Notes under the pieces: generated by a model
What the model was told of the DNA's origin: nothing
The model's database searches: none
What the model saw: the letters and a program-made list of their open reading frames with translations, nothing else
NCBI RefSeq assembly: GCF_021474405.1
Contig: NZ_JAKEIO010000017.1
Location: 1-64,000 of the forward strand
From: [Streptosporangium] indianense
GTDB taxonomy: Bacteria > Actinomycetota > Actinomycetes > Streptomycetales > Streptomycetaceae
Length of the DNA stretch: 64,000 bases
Direction of reading: 5' to 3'
Program-made: the position numbers and the translations under genes
In this document: positions 50,352-59,016 of the stretch, one piece after another
Position numbering within the stretch: position 1 is the stretch's first letter
Layout: each line of letters begins with the position of its first letter

Positions 50352-51545
50352 ATGGGCAGTGGCGGCTGGAGCAGGCGCCGGTTCGTCGGCGCGCTGGCGT
50401 GCGGGGCGGGCGTGGCTGCGTTGCCGTCCTGCGGCGACGCGCCCGCCCCGGCGACGGATCCGGCCACGGCCCCTGAGGCCGGCACGAGCCCGTCGCGCGA
50501 GGCCCGCCGCCCCTCCGGGCCCCGCCCGCTCTACCTCGGCACATACACCTCCGCCGAGGGCGGCGGCAATGGCGTCGGCCTGGCGACGTACGACCCGGGG
50601 ACGGGGCGGATCACCGGTGCCGGCACGATCGGCGGTGTCGGCGACCCGTCGTATCTGGCGGTCCACCCCGACCGCCGCACGCTGTACGCGGTGGACGAGC
50701 GGGACGACGGCGCGGTGACCGCCGTCCGGCTGTCCGACCGGAAGGTGCTGGGCAGCCGGAGCACCGGCGGGGCCGCCCCCTGTCACCTGTCGGTGCATCC
50801 GGGCGGCCGCTGGCTGCTGAGCGCGAACTACGGCTCGGGCAGCGTGGCCGTGCATCCCATCGATACCTCGGGCGCCCTCGGTGAACGCACCGACCTCGTC
50901 CGGCACTCCGCTCCGCCGCCCGGTCCGGGTCAGGAGGGCCCGCACGCCCACCAGGTCGTCACGAGCCCGGACGGCGGGCATGTGCTCGCCGTGGACCTGG
51001 GGACGGACACCGTCTACACGTACCGGCTGGACGAGAAGGCGGGCACGCTCACCGAGGTCGGGCGGGCGCGGACCCGGCCGGGCGCGGGTCCGCGCCACCT
51101 CACGTTCCATCCCGGCGGCCGCTACGCCTACCTCGCCAACGAGGTCGACGACACGGTGGCGGTCTGCTCGTACGACAGGGCCTCCGGCCGGGTCACCGTC
51201 GGCGAGGCGCAGTCCACCGGCACCGGCTCGGGCACCAACCACCCGGCGCAGATCCTGGTGACCGCGAACGGCCGGTACGCCTACCTCGCCAACCGCGGCC
51301 ACAACAGCCTCACCCGCTACGCCGTGGAGGCGGAGGGCGCCCGGCTGCGGCTGCTCGACACGGTGCCGGTGGGCGGCGACTTCCCCCGGCAGATCGCCTT
51401 CTCACCGGAGGGCGCGCTGCTGTTCGCCGCCAACCAGAAGTCCTCCACCGTCACCGTCTTCCACGTGGACGAGGCGAACGGCGAACTCCGGCGCGCAGAA
51501 GAAACGTTCTCCTCACCCGTCGCCGTCTGTGCGCTGCCGCTGTAG
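50352..51545 (+). CDS. Tat-exported lactonase-family lipoprotein (seven-bladed propeller)
   Basis: A 397-residue protein. The N-terminus has a twin-arginine motif (SRRRFVG) and a lipobox-like LPSC at about residues 23-26, so it is probably exported folded and lipid-anchored. The rest is a lactonase/6-phosphogluconolactonase-type beta propeller (PF10282). Its blades repeat HP(D/G)(R/G)R and YVYLAN-like motifs such as YLAVHPDRRTLYAVDE, HLTFHPGGRYAYLAN and VTANGRYAYLAN. Extracytoplasmic members may act on sugar lactones or bind ligands only. ATG 50352 follows GAGGGG. It overlaps the convergent DUF2470 gene by 33 nt. Confidence 0.88.
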   Translation: MGSGGWSRRRFVGALACGAGVAALPSCGDAPAPATDPATAPEAGTSPSREARRPSGPRPLYLGTYTSAEGGGNGVGLATYDPGTGRITGAGTIGGVGDPSYLAVHPDRRTLYAVDERDDGAVTAVRLSDRKVLGSRSTGGAAPCHLSVHPGGRWLLSANYGSGSVAVHPIDTSGALGERTDLVRHSAPPPGPGQEGPHAHQVVTSPDGGHVLAVDLGTDTVYTYRLDEKAGTLTEVGRARTRPGAGPRHLTFHPGGRYAYLANEVDDTVAVCSYDRASGRVTVGEAQSTGTGSGTNHPAQILVTANGRYAYLANRGHNSLTRYAVEAEGARLRLLDTVPVGGDFPRQIAFSPEGALLFAANQKSSTVTVFHVDEANGELRRAEETFSSPVAVCALPL

Positions 51546-52241
51546 TGCCCGCGGGCACGACGCGGCGGCGGCCTGGCCGAGCAGGACGTGCATGCGCTCG
51601 GTGAGTTGCGCGACGTCGTCGGCGGGCGCGTGGAAGGCGAGGCGCACGTCGCCGTGGGTGCGGACCCGTTCGATGCGCAGCGTCAGGCCGTGCCGGTCGA
51701 CGGCGAGCGGCTGGACACGGACCGCGCCGTGCAGGCTGTCGGAGTCGACGAGCCGGGTGAGCCGCTCGACGGCGTCGGCGTGGCAGTCGGCGAGGTGCGT
51801 CAGCAGCCGCGCCTCCGCCGTGGTGAGCGGGTCGGGCACGGCGGCGGTGAACTCGTCGAGGTCCACGACCCGGGAACCGGACGGCTGCCGCAGCACGACC
51901 CGGGTGGGTGTGAAGGCGATGCGCTCGCCTTCGACGGCGAACCAGCCCGCGAGCCACAGCCGGGCGCGGATCCGGTTGCGGACCGGGACGGGCGCGACGT
52001 CGGCGAACTCCAGCACCGCGGACGGCTCGCCGCGGGGCGCACAGATCGCGGCCGCGAGCAGGGCGCTGTCCTCGGGCACGTCCACGAGCAGCCGGCCGTC
52101 CTCGCCCACGGTGTGCGCGCCGACCAGTTCCTCGCGTGTGCCCTCCGCGGTCACGGAGCAGGACCACGCGGTGGCGAGCACCGAGCGCGCCCGCTCCGCC
52201 GCGGCGGGAGCCGCCGTCCAGCTGTGGCTGTCGTCACCCAT
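51513..52241 (-). CDS. DUF2470 (HugZ-like) heme-related protein
   Basis: A 242-residue protein. An FMN-binding split-barrel-like N-part comes first, and a DUF2470 domain follows at about 145-230 (LTTAEARLLTHLADCHADAVERL, HGLTLRIERVRTHGDVRLAF). DUF2470 is the C-terminal module of HugZ heme-utilisation proteins. An intact iron box 10 bp upstream shows it belongs to the DmdR1 iron regulon. A role in heme or iron use is therefore likely. It is convergent with the lactonase gene and overlaps its end. Confidence 0.85.
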   Translation of the reverse strand: MGDDSHSWTAAPAAAERARSVLATAWSCSVTAEGTREELVGAHTVGEDGRLLVDVPEDSALLAAAICAPRGEPSAVLEFADVAPVPVRNRIRARLWLAGWFAVEGERIAFTPTRVVLRQPSGSRVVDLDEFTAAVPDPLTTAEARLLTHLADCHADAVERLTRLVDSDSLHGAVRVQPLAVDRHGLTLRIERVRTHGDVRLAFHAPADDVAQLTERMHVLLGQAAAASCPRALQRQRTDGDG

Positions 52242-52250
52242 CAGACCTCC

Positions 52251-52269
52251 TTAGGTAAGCCTCACCTAA
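52251..52269. promoter_or_regulatory. DmdR1/IdeR iron box
   Basis: TTAGGTAAGCCTCACCTAA differs from the consensus TTAGGTTAGGCTCACCTAA at two positions. It lies 10 bp upstream of the DUF2470 start, overlapping the likely promoter, so iron-loaded DmdR1 would repress the gene. Confidence 0.9.
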
Positions 52270-52324
52270 CCTATCGAAGATCCGGGTGTGCGCCAACCAC
52301 GGCACATCCCCTTTGCGACAACCT

Positions 52325-52933
52325 TCAGGGTGTGAGCACGCCCAGCAGGGCGCGTGCGCAGAGCTCGCGCACCTGCGCGCGGTCCAACTCCGCGCCGCGC
52401 AGCCACTCCAGACAGACGCTCGTGGTGAACGCCAGCCAGCCGCGCACGGCCAGCCGGACCTCCGGCCGCTCCTCGAAGGCGGGGCCGAACTCGGGATCGG
52501 CGGCGAGCGCGGTGAGGATCTGCCGCTCCTGCGCACCGAGAGCCCGCTGGTAGACCCGCCGCACCGCCTGGTCCCCGGCCGCGTCGGCGCGATGGAAGGC
52601 GCGATAGCCGTGCGCGTGTGCCTGGACGTACTCCAGGAACGTCTCGAGCCCCGCGGCGAGTTGCTCGCGGACCGGGACTCCGGGCACCGCCGCCGTCATG
52701 CGCAGCATGCGCTCGCTCTCGCGCTCGACCACCGCAGCGAAGAAGTCCCGCTTCGTCGGGAAGTAGTGGTAGAGCAGTCCGCGCGACACCCCGGCGATCT
52801 CGGCCACCTGCTCGATCCACACATCGTCGTAGGGGCTCTCCGAGAACAGCCGCGCACCCACGGACAGGAGCTGCTCCCGGCGCTCCTCGGAGCTGAGCCG
52901 ACGGCGCGTGCGCCCGCCCTGGTTCGCGGCCAT
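52325..52933 (-). CDS. TetR-family transcriptional regulator
   Basis: A 202-residue TetR protein. The DNA-binding domain at about 15-62 has SEERREQLLSVGARLFSE and the recognition helix SRGLLYHYFPTKRDFF. The C-terminal domain carries the common AHAHGYRAFHRAD segment. It is divergent from the heme-only P450 gene, 110 bp away, and probably represses it. GGTTCAA and TTGAACC arms at 52955-53002 in the gap are candidate operator halves. Confidence 0.9.
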   Translation of the reverse strand: MAANQGGRTRRRLSSEERREQLLSVGARLFSESPYDDVWIEQVAEIAGVSRGLLYHYFPTKRDFFAAVVERESERMLRMTAAVPGVPVREQLAAGLETFLEYVQAHAHGYRAFHRADAAGDQAVRRVYQRALGAQERQILTALAADPEFGPAFEERPEVRLAVRGWLAFTTSVCLEWLRGAELDRAQVRELCARALLGVLTP

Positions 52934-52946
52934 GGCCGCACTTTAC

Positions 52947-53002
52947 TTGACGCCGGTTCAACAACGGCTCCAGACTGAACCCGCGCTATTGAACCCACGT
53001 AC
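52947..53002. promoter_or_regulatory. Divergent TetR/P450 promoter region
   Basis: TTGACG at 52947-52952 could be the -35 box for the P450 gene. Overlapping GGTTCAA and downstream TTGAACC form widely spaced inverted arms, with TGAAC repeated between. I infer a TetR-controlled region; the exact operator is uncertain. Confidence 0.4.
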
Positions 53003-53043
53003 AACACGTGCGAACCCGCTGCCGGATCAAGGGAGATCGCGTC

Positions 53044-54540
53044 ATGACGGAGGCGCCGACACGGACCGGGGAACCCAAGGGGTTCCGGAGTGCCGAGCTG
53101 GGATGGCCGCAGCTGGACCGCATCCCGCGCCCGCCGCGCCGGATCCCCCTGCTGGGGGACGTCCTGGGTGTCGACCGGCGCACTCCGATCCAGGACTCGC
53201 TGCGCTACGCCCGGCAGCTGGGCCCGGTGTTCCGGCGCAAGGCGTTCGGCAAGGAGTTCGTGTTCGTGTGGGGGGCCCGGCACGCGGCCGACCTCGCGGA
53301 CGAGTCCCGGTTCGCCAAGCACGTGGGGCTCGGCGTGGCCAACCTGCGGCCGGTCGCCGGAGACGGGCTGTTCACGGCCTACAACCACGAGCCCAACTGG
53401 CAGCTCGCCCACGATGTGCTCGCACCGGGGTTCAGCCGCGACGCCATGGCCGGCTACCACCCGATGATGCTGTCGGTCGCGCGGCGGCTCACCGAGCACT
53501 GGGACCGGGCGGCGGCGACGGGCCGGGCGGTGGACGTACCCGGCGACATGACCAAGCTGACGCTGGAGACGATCGCGCGCACCGGCTTCGGGCACGACTT
53601 CGGTTCGTTCGAGCGCTCCCGCCCGCATCCCTTCGTGACCGCGATGGTGGGCACCCTGACCTACGCGCAGCGGCTCAACACCGTGCCCTTCCCGCTGGCC
53701 CCGCTGCTGCTGCGCAGCGCGAGCCGGCGCAACGCGGCCGACATCGCCCACCTCAACCACACGGTCGACGAACTGGTCCGGGCCCGGCGCGCCACCGGTG
53801 AGGGCGACGGCGATCTGCTGGACCGCATGCTGGAGACGACGCACCCCGGCACCGGGGAACGGCTGGCGCCGCAGAACGTCCGCCGCCAGGTCATCACGTT
53901 CCTCGTGGCCGGCCACGAGACGACCTCGGGCGCCCTCTCCTTCGCCCTGCACTACCTCGCCCGCCACCCCGAGATCGCCGCCCGGGCCCGCGCCGAGGTG
54001 GACCGGGTGTGGGCAGACACGGCGGAGCCCGCCTACGAGCAGGTGGCCCGGCTGCGCTACGTCCGCCGGGTGCTGGACGAGTCGCTGCGGCTGTGGCCCA
54101 CCGCGCCCGCGTTCGCCCGGGAGGCCCGTGAGGACACGGTGCTGGCCGGGGAGCACCCCATGCGGCGGGGCGCCTGGGCCCTGGTGCTGACGCCGATGCT
54201 GCACCGGGACCCCGAGGTGTGGGGCGAGGACCCCGAACGGTTCGACCCCGACCGCTTCGACGCCGGTGCCGTACGGTCCCGGCCCCCGCACACCTTCAAG
54301 CCGTTCGGGACGGGCGCACGGGCGTGCATCGGGCGGCAGTTCGCGCTGCACGAGGCGACGCTGGTGCTCGGGCTGCTGCTGCGGCGCTACGAGCTGCGGG
54401 CCGACCCGGGCTACCGGCTGCGCGTGACGGAGCGGCTGACGCTGATGCCGGAGGGCCTGCGCCTGCACCCGGAGCGCCGCACCCCGGTGCGGGAGCCGGC
54501 CTCAGACCTGCGCGGTCCAGTGCCCGGGACGGGTGACTGA
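53044..54540 (+). CDS. CYP102-related cytochrome P450 without a reductase domain
   Basis: A 498-residue P450. AGHETT lies at 289-294, ESLR at 346-349, and heme loop FGTGARACIG with Cys428. It closely resembles the heme half of the fusion at 42980 along its whole length: GFGHDFGSFER against GFGYDFGSFER, and QVITFLVAGHETTSGALSFAL against the equivalent segment. It stops after the heme domain plus about 30 residues, so it needs a separate electron donor. ATG 53044 follows AAGGGAG. The divergent TetR gene probably controls it. Confidence 0.92.
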   Translation: MTEAPTRTGEPKGFRSAELGWPQLDRIPRPPRRIPLLGDVLGVDRRTPIQDSLRYARQLGPVFRRKAFGKEFVFVWGARHAADLADESRFAKHVGLGVANLRPVAGDGLFTAYNHEPNWQLAHDVLAPGFSRDAMAGYHPMMLSVARRLTEHWDRAAATGRAVDVPGDMTKLTLETIARTGFGHDFGSFERSRPHPFVTAMVGTLTYAQRLNTVPFPLAPLLLRSASRRNAADIAHLNHTVDELVRARRATGEGDGDLLDRMLETTHPGTGERLAPQNVRRQVITFLVAGHETTSGALSFALHYLARHPEIAARARAEVDRVWADTAEPAYEQVARLRYVRRVLDESLRLWPTAPAFAREAREDTVLAGEHPMRRGAWALVLTPMLHRDPEVWGEDPERFDPDRFDAGAVRSRPPHTFKPFGTGARACIGRQFALHEATLVLGLLLRRYELRADPGYRLRVTERLTLMPEGLRLHPERRTPVREPASDLRGPVPGTGD

Positions 54541-55344
54541 CCCGGGCAGCCGCGTCCCGGCGCTGCCCCGGGCCGCGTTCAGCTGCGGCTGGGTGAGGAA
54601 GAACGCCCCGGTCAGGTCGGCGTCCGTGAGGTCCGCGTCCCGCAGGTCGGCACCGATCAGGTCCGCTCCCCGCAGGTCGGCGCCGGTGAGGTCGGCGGCG
54701 ATGAGGTAGGCACCGCGCAGGGTCGCACCGCGCAGGTCGGCGCCCTTGAGACGGGCGCCCATGAGGTCCGCGCCCCGGCGGTCCTTCTTGCGGCCCTTGA
54801 AGCCGGCCCTGGCCAGTTCGCTCGTCCTCAGCAGCAGGACGTTGACCTCCTGGCGGTGGGCCGCCACGTCGAGCGCGGCGAGCTCCTCGGGGCTCCCGCC
54901 GGTCAGTTCCCGGGTCTTCTCCAAGGCCTTGCGCAGCTCGGCCTGGACGGGACGGGCCGCCGGCAGGGCGAGCGCCTCGGTCAGGTACCACAGCAGCTCG
55001 TGCAGCTGCCGGACCACCGGGAACACCTCGAACATGCGCCGGGCGTCCTCAGCAGGCCCGGTGCGCCAGTCCCGGCCGCCGAAGGTGATCTGCGAGACCT
55101 GCTGTCCGGCACCGAAGCAGTCGTAGACCGTGCAGCCGGTGAATCCCTGCTGCCGGAGCCGGGCGTGGATGCCGCAGCGGTGGTCCTCACGGAGGTTGCG
55201 GCAGGGCGTGCCGGCGGCCTTGTCGACCGCGAAGTCGGCCGAGGCGGCGAAGGGCAGGGCGACGCAGCACAGCCCGAAGCACCGCTCGCAGTCGCCGCGC
55301 AGTTCCGGCCGCCCGGCCTGGTGATCCCGCATGCCGTTCAGCAT
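54502..55344 (-). CDS. Pentapeptide-repeat protein with cysteine-rich N-terminal domain
   Basis: A 280-residue protein. The first 80 residues hold eight cysteines (19, 22, 26, 27, 48, 57, 71, 76) in a CxxCxxxCC...C...C pattern, suggestive of a metal or Fe-S site. A helical middle part (about 100-190) follows. A pentapeptide-repeat beta helix spans about 193-258, of the A(D/N)LxG type (GADLRGADLIGADL). Function is unknown. Its 3' end overlaps the convergent P450 gene by 39 nt. ATG 55332 is an alternative start. Confidence 0.85.
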   Translation of the reverse strand: MLNGMRDHQAGRPELRGDCERCFGLCCVALPFAASADFAVDKAAGTPCRNLREDHRCGIHARLRQQGFTGCTVYDCFGAGQQVSQITFGGRDWRTGPAEDARRMFEVFPVVRQLHELLWYLTEALALPAARPVQAELRKALEKTRELTGGSPEELAALDVAAHRQEVNVLLLRTSELARAGFKGRKKDRRGADLMGARLKGADLRGATLRGAYLIAADLTGADLRGADLIGADLRDADLTDADLTGAFFLTQPQLNAARGSAGTRLPGSVTRPGHWTAQV

Positions 55345-55429
55345 ACGAAACGACCGGTGACGGGCGGGTGCCGGTCATGCTTCCGGCCCGGGCACCTCCA
55401 GGCACTCCCGCCGTTCGGGGTCGGCCGGG

Positions 55430-55679
55430 GTGTACTGCCGGAGGCCCGGCTGTCGGCGATCGTGAGCCCATGACCGACCGCACCCGGCCCTCGGACGTGT
55501 CGATCACCCCGATCGGGCGGTTGATCAGCACCAGCTCCGCGAGCGCACGAACGGGGCGAACAAGGCCTCCTGGACGGCGTCCTCCGCCACGCGAGCGATA
55601 TGGGCATGCGGTAGGCCACCGCTTCGGGCTGCCCCCGGTGTTCCTCGAACCGCCCGGCCAGTTCCTCGCTGCCTGTCAT
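55430..55679 (-). pseudogene. Remnant of an ECF sigma factor gene
   Basis: The minus strand starts MTGSEELAGRFEEHRGQPE and continues EAVAYRM, matching region 2 of SigJ-like ECF factors. A frameshift then restores VAEDAVQEAL in the next frame. A large deletion follows, after which a third frame gives LAELVLINRPIGVIDTSEG and a last one GLTIADS. No frame is intact. The ATG and first 30 codons are well preserved, so decay seems recent. Confidence 0.75.
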
Positions 55680-55711
55680 GCTCTCCCCCGTCGTCTGCTG
55701 TCAACCGCCGG

Positions 55712-56446
55712 TCATCTGCTGAACAGTTCGAACGCCACCGCCGGCCTGCCCCCGAACCGCTCCCCCGTCGCCTCGGCGTTGCGGGCCAGGAAGCCGCGTG
55801 CGTACGTCTCCGGATCCTCGCTGGTCAGCACCTCGATGTACGTGCGGTGCTCCAGCAGGGAGCGCACCGCCCGTTCCATCCCCGCTGTGGCGTCGACCGC
55901 GTGTGTGGGTGTGCTGGATCCGGCGACCGCGACCCAGCGCACGCCGTCCCAGGGATCGAGGCCCCGCTCGATCAGCTCGGGGAAGATCCACCGGTTGCCG
56001 GCGTCGCCGGCCGCGTCGAGCGTGGCCCGGCCGACGGCCACGTGGTCCGGGGTGTTCCAGGCGACACCGCCCCAGGTGTCGCGGTGGTTGAGCGTGATGA
56101 CCAGCTCGGGCCGGTGCCGGCGGATGGCGGCGGCGATGTCGCGGCGCAGGGCGGTGCCGTACTCGATGACGCCGTCCTTGTGGTCGAGGAACTCCACCTC
56201 CGAGACGCCGACCACGGCCGCGCTCGCCCGCTGCTCCTGCTCGCGCAGCGGCCCGCACCGCGCGGGGTCCAGCGTGTCGATGCCCGCCTCGCCCCGCGTC
56301 GCGAGGACGTAGGCGACCTCGCGGCCCTCGTCGGTCCAGCCCGCGATCGCCGCCGAGCAGCCGTACTCGAGATCGTCCGGATGCGCCACGACCGCGAGGG
56401 CACGCCGCCAGTCGCCGGGCATGGGCTGCAATTGAGTGGTCGTCAT
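55712..56446 (-). CDS. PIG-L family deacetylase (LmbE-like)
   Basis: A 244-residue zinc-dependent N-acetylglucosaminyl deacetylase-like protein. Zinc ligands and catalytic Asp are in VVAHPDDLEYG (about 19-29), and a distal His is in NTPDHVAVG (about 131). Relatives include MshB and MCA of mycothiol metabolism and natural-product deacetylases. This member is closer to the general LmbE group. ATG 56446 is used. The substrate is unknown. Confidence 0.9.
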   Translation of the reverse strand: MTTTQLQPMPGDWRRALAVVAHPDDLEYGCSAAIAGWTDEGREVAYVLATRGEAGIDTLDPARCGPLREQEQRASAAVVGVSEVEFLDHKDGVIEYGTALRRDIAAAIRRHRPELVITLNHRDTWGGVAWNTPDHVAVGRATLDAAGDAGNRWIFPELIERGLDPWDGVRWVAVAGSSTPTHAVDATAGMERAVRSLLEHRTYIEVLTSEDPETYARGFLARNAEATGERFGGRPAVAFELFSR

Positions 56447-56496
56447 GTCGGCAGACTAATCCGCGCCGGCGGCGTCACCGGGTCTGCGGCACGAGA

Positions 56497-57798
56497 TCAC
56501 ACCTCGTCCCGCACGAGCGCCAGGAGCCGGTCGAGGACGCGGGGGCCGCCGGCACGGATGCCGTCGTGCTCGAACTCGTCCGTGACCCAGGTGCGCAGGC
56601 CCCGGATCGCGCGGGCGGTGCGCAGGGAGTGGGCCGTGTCGACGTACATGTCGTCGTGGTAGACGGCGGCCACGACCGGCACCGTGTTGGCGGCGAGGCG
56701 GGCCGGGTCGTACAGGGGCGTCCAGTCGGTGCGGGCGGCGAGCAGGTCGGCGGTCTCGCGCAGCGGGCGCAGCGCGGGGTCGCAGTCGAACATCCAGGGG
56801 TGAATCGATTCCCCGGTGAAGAGCAGGGGTTCGTCGCCCGCGAGGGCCTTGGCGGCGTCGAACTGCGGGAACTCGGCGCGGACCCGCTCGGCCGACCAGG
56901 CCGTGGGCCGGGCGTCCTGGCCGTAGATCGACTCGTGGATCAGGGCGTACAGCGGGTGGCGGGCGTAGGAGAGCATGCTCTGCGCCTGCTCCTGGAACGC
57001 GTCGGAGAGCCTGCGGCCCTGCGGGGTGCGGACGAAGGCGTGCTCGAGGAGGTGGTGGAGGCGGTGACTGCCGTCGCCGGTGCCAAGGGCGATGCCGAGG
57101 GACTGGAAGGCCTCGACGGTGAGCCGGTAGCCGTTCGGCAGGACCACGTCGTGGTCGAGGAGGTGGCGGGCGATGCGGCGGGCGCGCTCGGCGTCCTGGG
57201 GGTAGCGGGCGTAGTGGGCGGTGACCTTGCGTTCGATGCGCGGGAAGGCGGCCCGGTAGACGTCGTCGGCGTGGGCGTCGAGGGAGGGCAGACCGCCGGT
57301 GATCACGGCGGTGGCCAGACCTTCGGGGGCGAGGGACAGGTAGCTGGTGACGCAGAAGCCGCCGAAGCTCTGGCCGAGCACGGTCCACGGCCTGCCGCCG
57401 GTGAGCTGCGCGCGGATCGCCTCGCAGTCGCGGACGATGGAGTCGGCACGGAAGTGCGTGAGGTAGTCGGCCTGCTCGGCCGGGCCGCCGCGCAGCGGGA
57501 GCGTCTGCCGGTTCGCGGGTGTGCTGTGGCCGGTGCCGCGCTGGTCGAGGAGCAGGACGCGGTACTCCTTGAGGGCCCTGCCGAGCCAGCCGGGCCTGCC
57601 GACGGAGCGGTCGGCGCCGAAGCCGGGCCCGCCCTGGAGGTACAGGAGCCAGGGGAGGTCCTGGTGCGTCTTGTCGCCGGCGACGACTTCGCGGGCGTAC
57701 AGCTCGATCGTCTCGCCGTCGGGGCGGCCGTGATCGAGGGGGACGGTGAAGCGACGGTCGGTGAGGACGACTCCGGGCTGGCGGTAGCTGACGGTCAA
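56497..57798 (-). CDS. Proline iminopeptidase-like alpha/beta hydrolase
   Basis: A 433-residue hydrolase of the S33 family. GGPGFG lies near residue 57 in the oxyanion region, DQRGTGHS near 87, and nucleophile GQSFGGF near 144. The acid would be in a C-terminal strand, and the base His is in EFEHDGI near 414. A large cap lies between, as in prolyl aminopeptidases. The start is a TTG at 57798, preceded by GGGAG. It probably releases N-terminal proline or hydrolyses small amides. Confidence 0.87.
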   Translation of the reverse strand: MTVSYRQPGVVLTDRRFTVPLDHGRPDGETIELYAREVVAGDKTHQDLPWLLYLQGGPGFGADRSVGRPGWLGRALKEYRVLLLDQRGTGHSTPANRQTLPLRGGPAEQADYLTHFRADSIVRDCEAIRAQLTGGRPWTVLGQSFGGFCVTSYLSLAPEGLATAVITGGLPSLDAHADDVYRAAFPRIERKVTAHYARYPQDAERARRIARHLLDHDVVLPNGYRLTVEAFQSLGIALGTGDGSHRLHHLLEHAFVRTPQGRRLSDAFQEQAQSMLSYARHPLYALIHESIYGQDARPTAWSAERVRAEFPQFDAAKALAGDEPLLFTGESIHPWMFDCDPALRPLRETADLLAARTDWTPLYDPARLAANTVPVVAAVYHDDMYVDTAHSLRTARAIRGLRTWVTDEFEHDGIRAGGPRVLDRLLALVRDEV

Positions 57799-57906
57799 CA
57801 GGGCTCCCGGGACGGACGGATTTTCGGACCGCGTCCCAGTTCACCACAGGGATCACCGGCGGGTGAGCCCTTCGATCATGAAATCTTGCTGAACCGCCGT
57901 TCAGGC

Positions 57907-58929
57907 TCAGCGGGCGGACAGGCTGGAGCGGCGGACCACCAGCTCGGGCTGGAGGACGACCCTCCGGTGCTCGTGTGCGCGCGCCGCGCCCTCCTCCGTC
58001 TCCTCCAGGAGCAGCTCGGCGGCCAGGGCGCCCATGGCGACGGCGGGCTGCCGCACCGAGGTGAGCGGGACGGCAGCGGCGGCGGCGAACTCGATGTCGT
58101 CGTAGCCGACGATGGCGAGGTCGTCGGGGACACCGACGCCGGCCGCGTACATGGCTTGCAGGAGGCCGAGGGCGAGGAGGTCGTTGGCGCAGAACACGGC
58201 GGTGGGCCGGTCCGCCAGCCCGAGCAGCCGGGCCCCGGCGTCCCGTCCCGCGGCGACGTCCAGCCGTTCGGTGGGCAGCTCACGCAGCGCGTGGGGGCCG
58301 AGCCCGGCCTCGGCGAGGGCTTCGAGGGCGCCGGTGCGGCGGTCACTGACCTGGTTCAGGCCGGGCGGGCCGCTGACGTAGGCGATCGAGCGGTGCCCGG
58401 CCTCGACGAGGTGGCGTACGGCCAGGGCGCCGCCCCTCACGTCGTCGACGGAGACCGAGCACTCGGTGGTGCCCTCGGCGACCCGGTCGACCAGGACGAA
58501 CGGGATGCCGTGCCGGCGGAACGTCTCGATGTTGCGGCCGGTCGCGTCGGCCGGGGTGAGCAGCACACCGCGCACCCGCTGCTCGGCGAAGAGCGACAGG
58601 TACTCGGCCTCCTCGCCGGGGTTCTGGGCGCTGTTGCAGACCATGACGCCGAGTCCGGCCTGACGGGCGGCGCGCTCGGCACCGCGCGCGACGTCGACGA
58701 AGAAGGGGTTGCCCATGTCGAGGACGAGCAGCCCCATGATGCGGCTGCGGCCCGCGCGCAGCTGGCGCGCGGACTCACTGCGGACATAGCCGAGCCGGTC
58801 TATCGCGGACAGCACCCGGGCCCGGGTCTCGGTCGCGACCGCGTCCGGGCGGTTGATCACGTTGGAGACCGTGCCGACGGAGACTCCGGCGACGCGTGCG
58901 ACGTCCTTGATACCCACCGGCTGGGCCAT
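57907..58929 (-). CDS. LacI-family repressor, probable rhamnose regulator
   Basis: A 340-residue LacI-type repressor. The HTH is at about 6-30 (IKDVARVAGVSVGTVSNVIN) with hinge helix near RSESARQLRAGRS. The periplasmic-binding-like sensor domain contains GLLVLDMGNPFFVDVA and PTAVFCANDLLALG. It lies beside a secreted BNR_4 protein and L-rhamnose genes, and two LacI-type palindromes lie in their divergent promoters. It is therefore the best candidate for their repressor, with rhamnose or a derivative as inducer. Confidence 0.9.
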   Translation of the reverse strand: MAQPVGIKDVARVAGVSVGTVSNVINRPDAVATETRARVLSAIDRLGYVRSESARQLRAGRSRIMGLLVLDMGNPFFVDVARGAERAARQAGLGVMVCNSAQNPGEEAEYLSLFAEQRVRGVLLTPADATGRNIETFRRHGIPFVLVDRVAEGTTECSVSVDDVRGGALAVRHLVEAGHRSIAYVSGPPGLNQVSDRRTGALEALAEAGLGPHALRELPTERLDVAAGRDAGARLLGLADRPTAVFCANDLLALGLLQAMYAAGVGVPDDLAIVGYDDIEFAAAAAVPLTSVRQPAVAMGALAAELLLEETEEGAARAHEHRRVVLQPELVVRRSSLSAR

Positions 58930-59016
58930 CGGGCAGGGACCTCCAGAGGGAGACGAGGGGGCGGCGGGCGGGGCGGTTTCACATTACCGGCACGCCGCAC
59001 CGGGGACCGGTCGCGG

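Noticed and set aside
57886..57909. CTGAAC/GTTCAG inverted repeat at the end of the LacI gene as an operator
   Set aside because: It overlaps the stop codon and is more likely a weak terminator; it does not match the TGAAxxGTTTCA sites.
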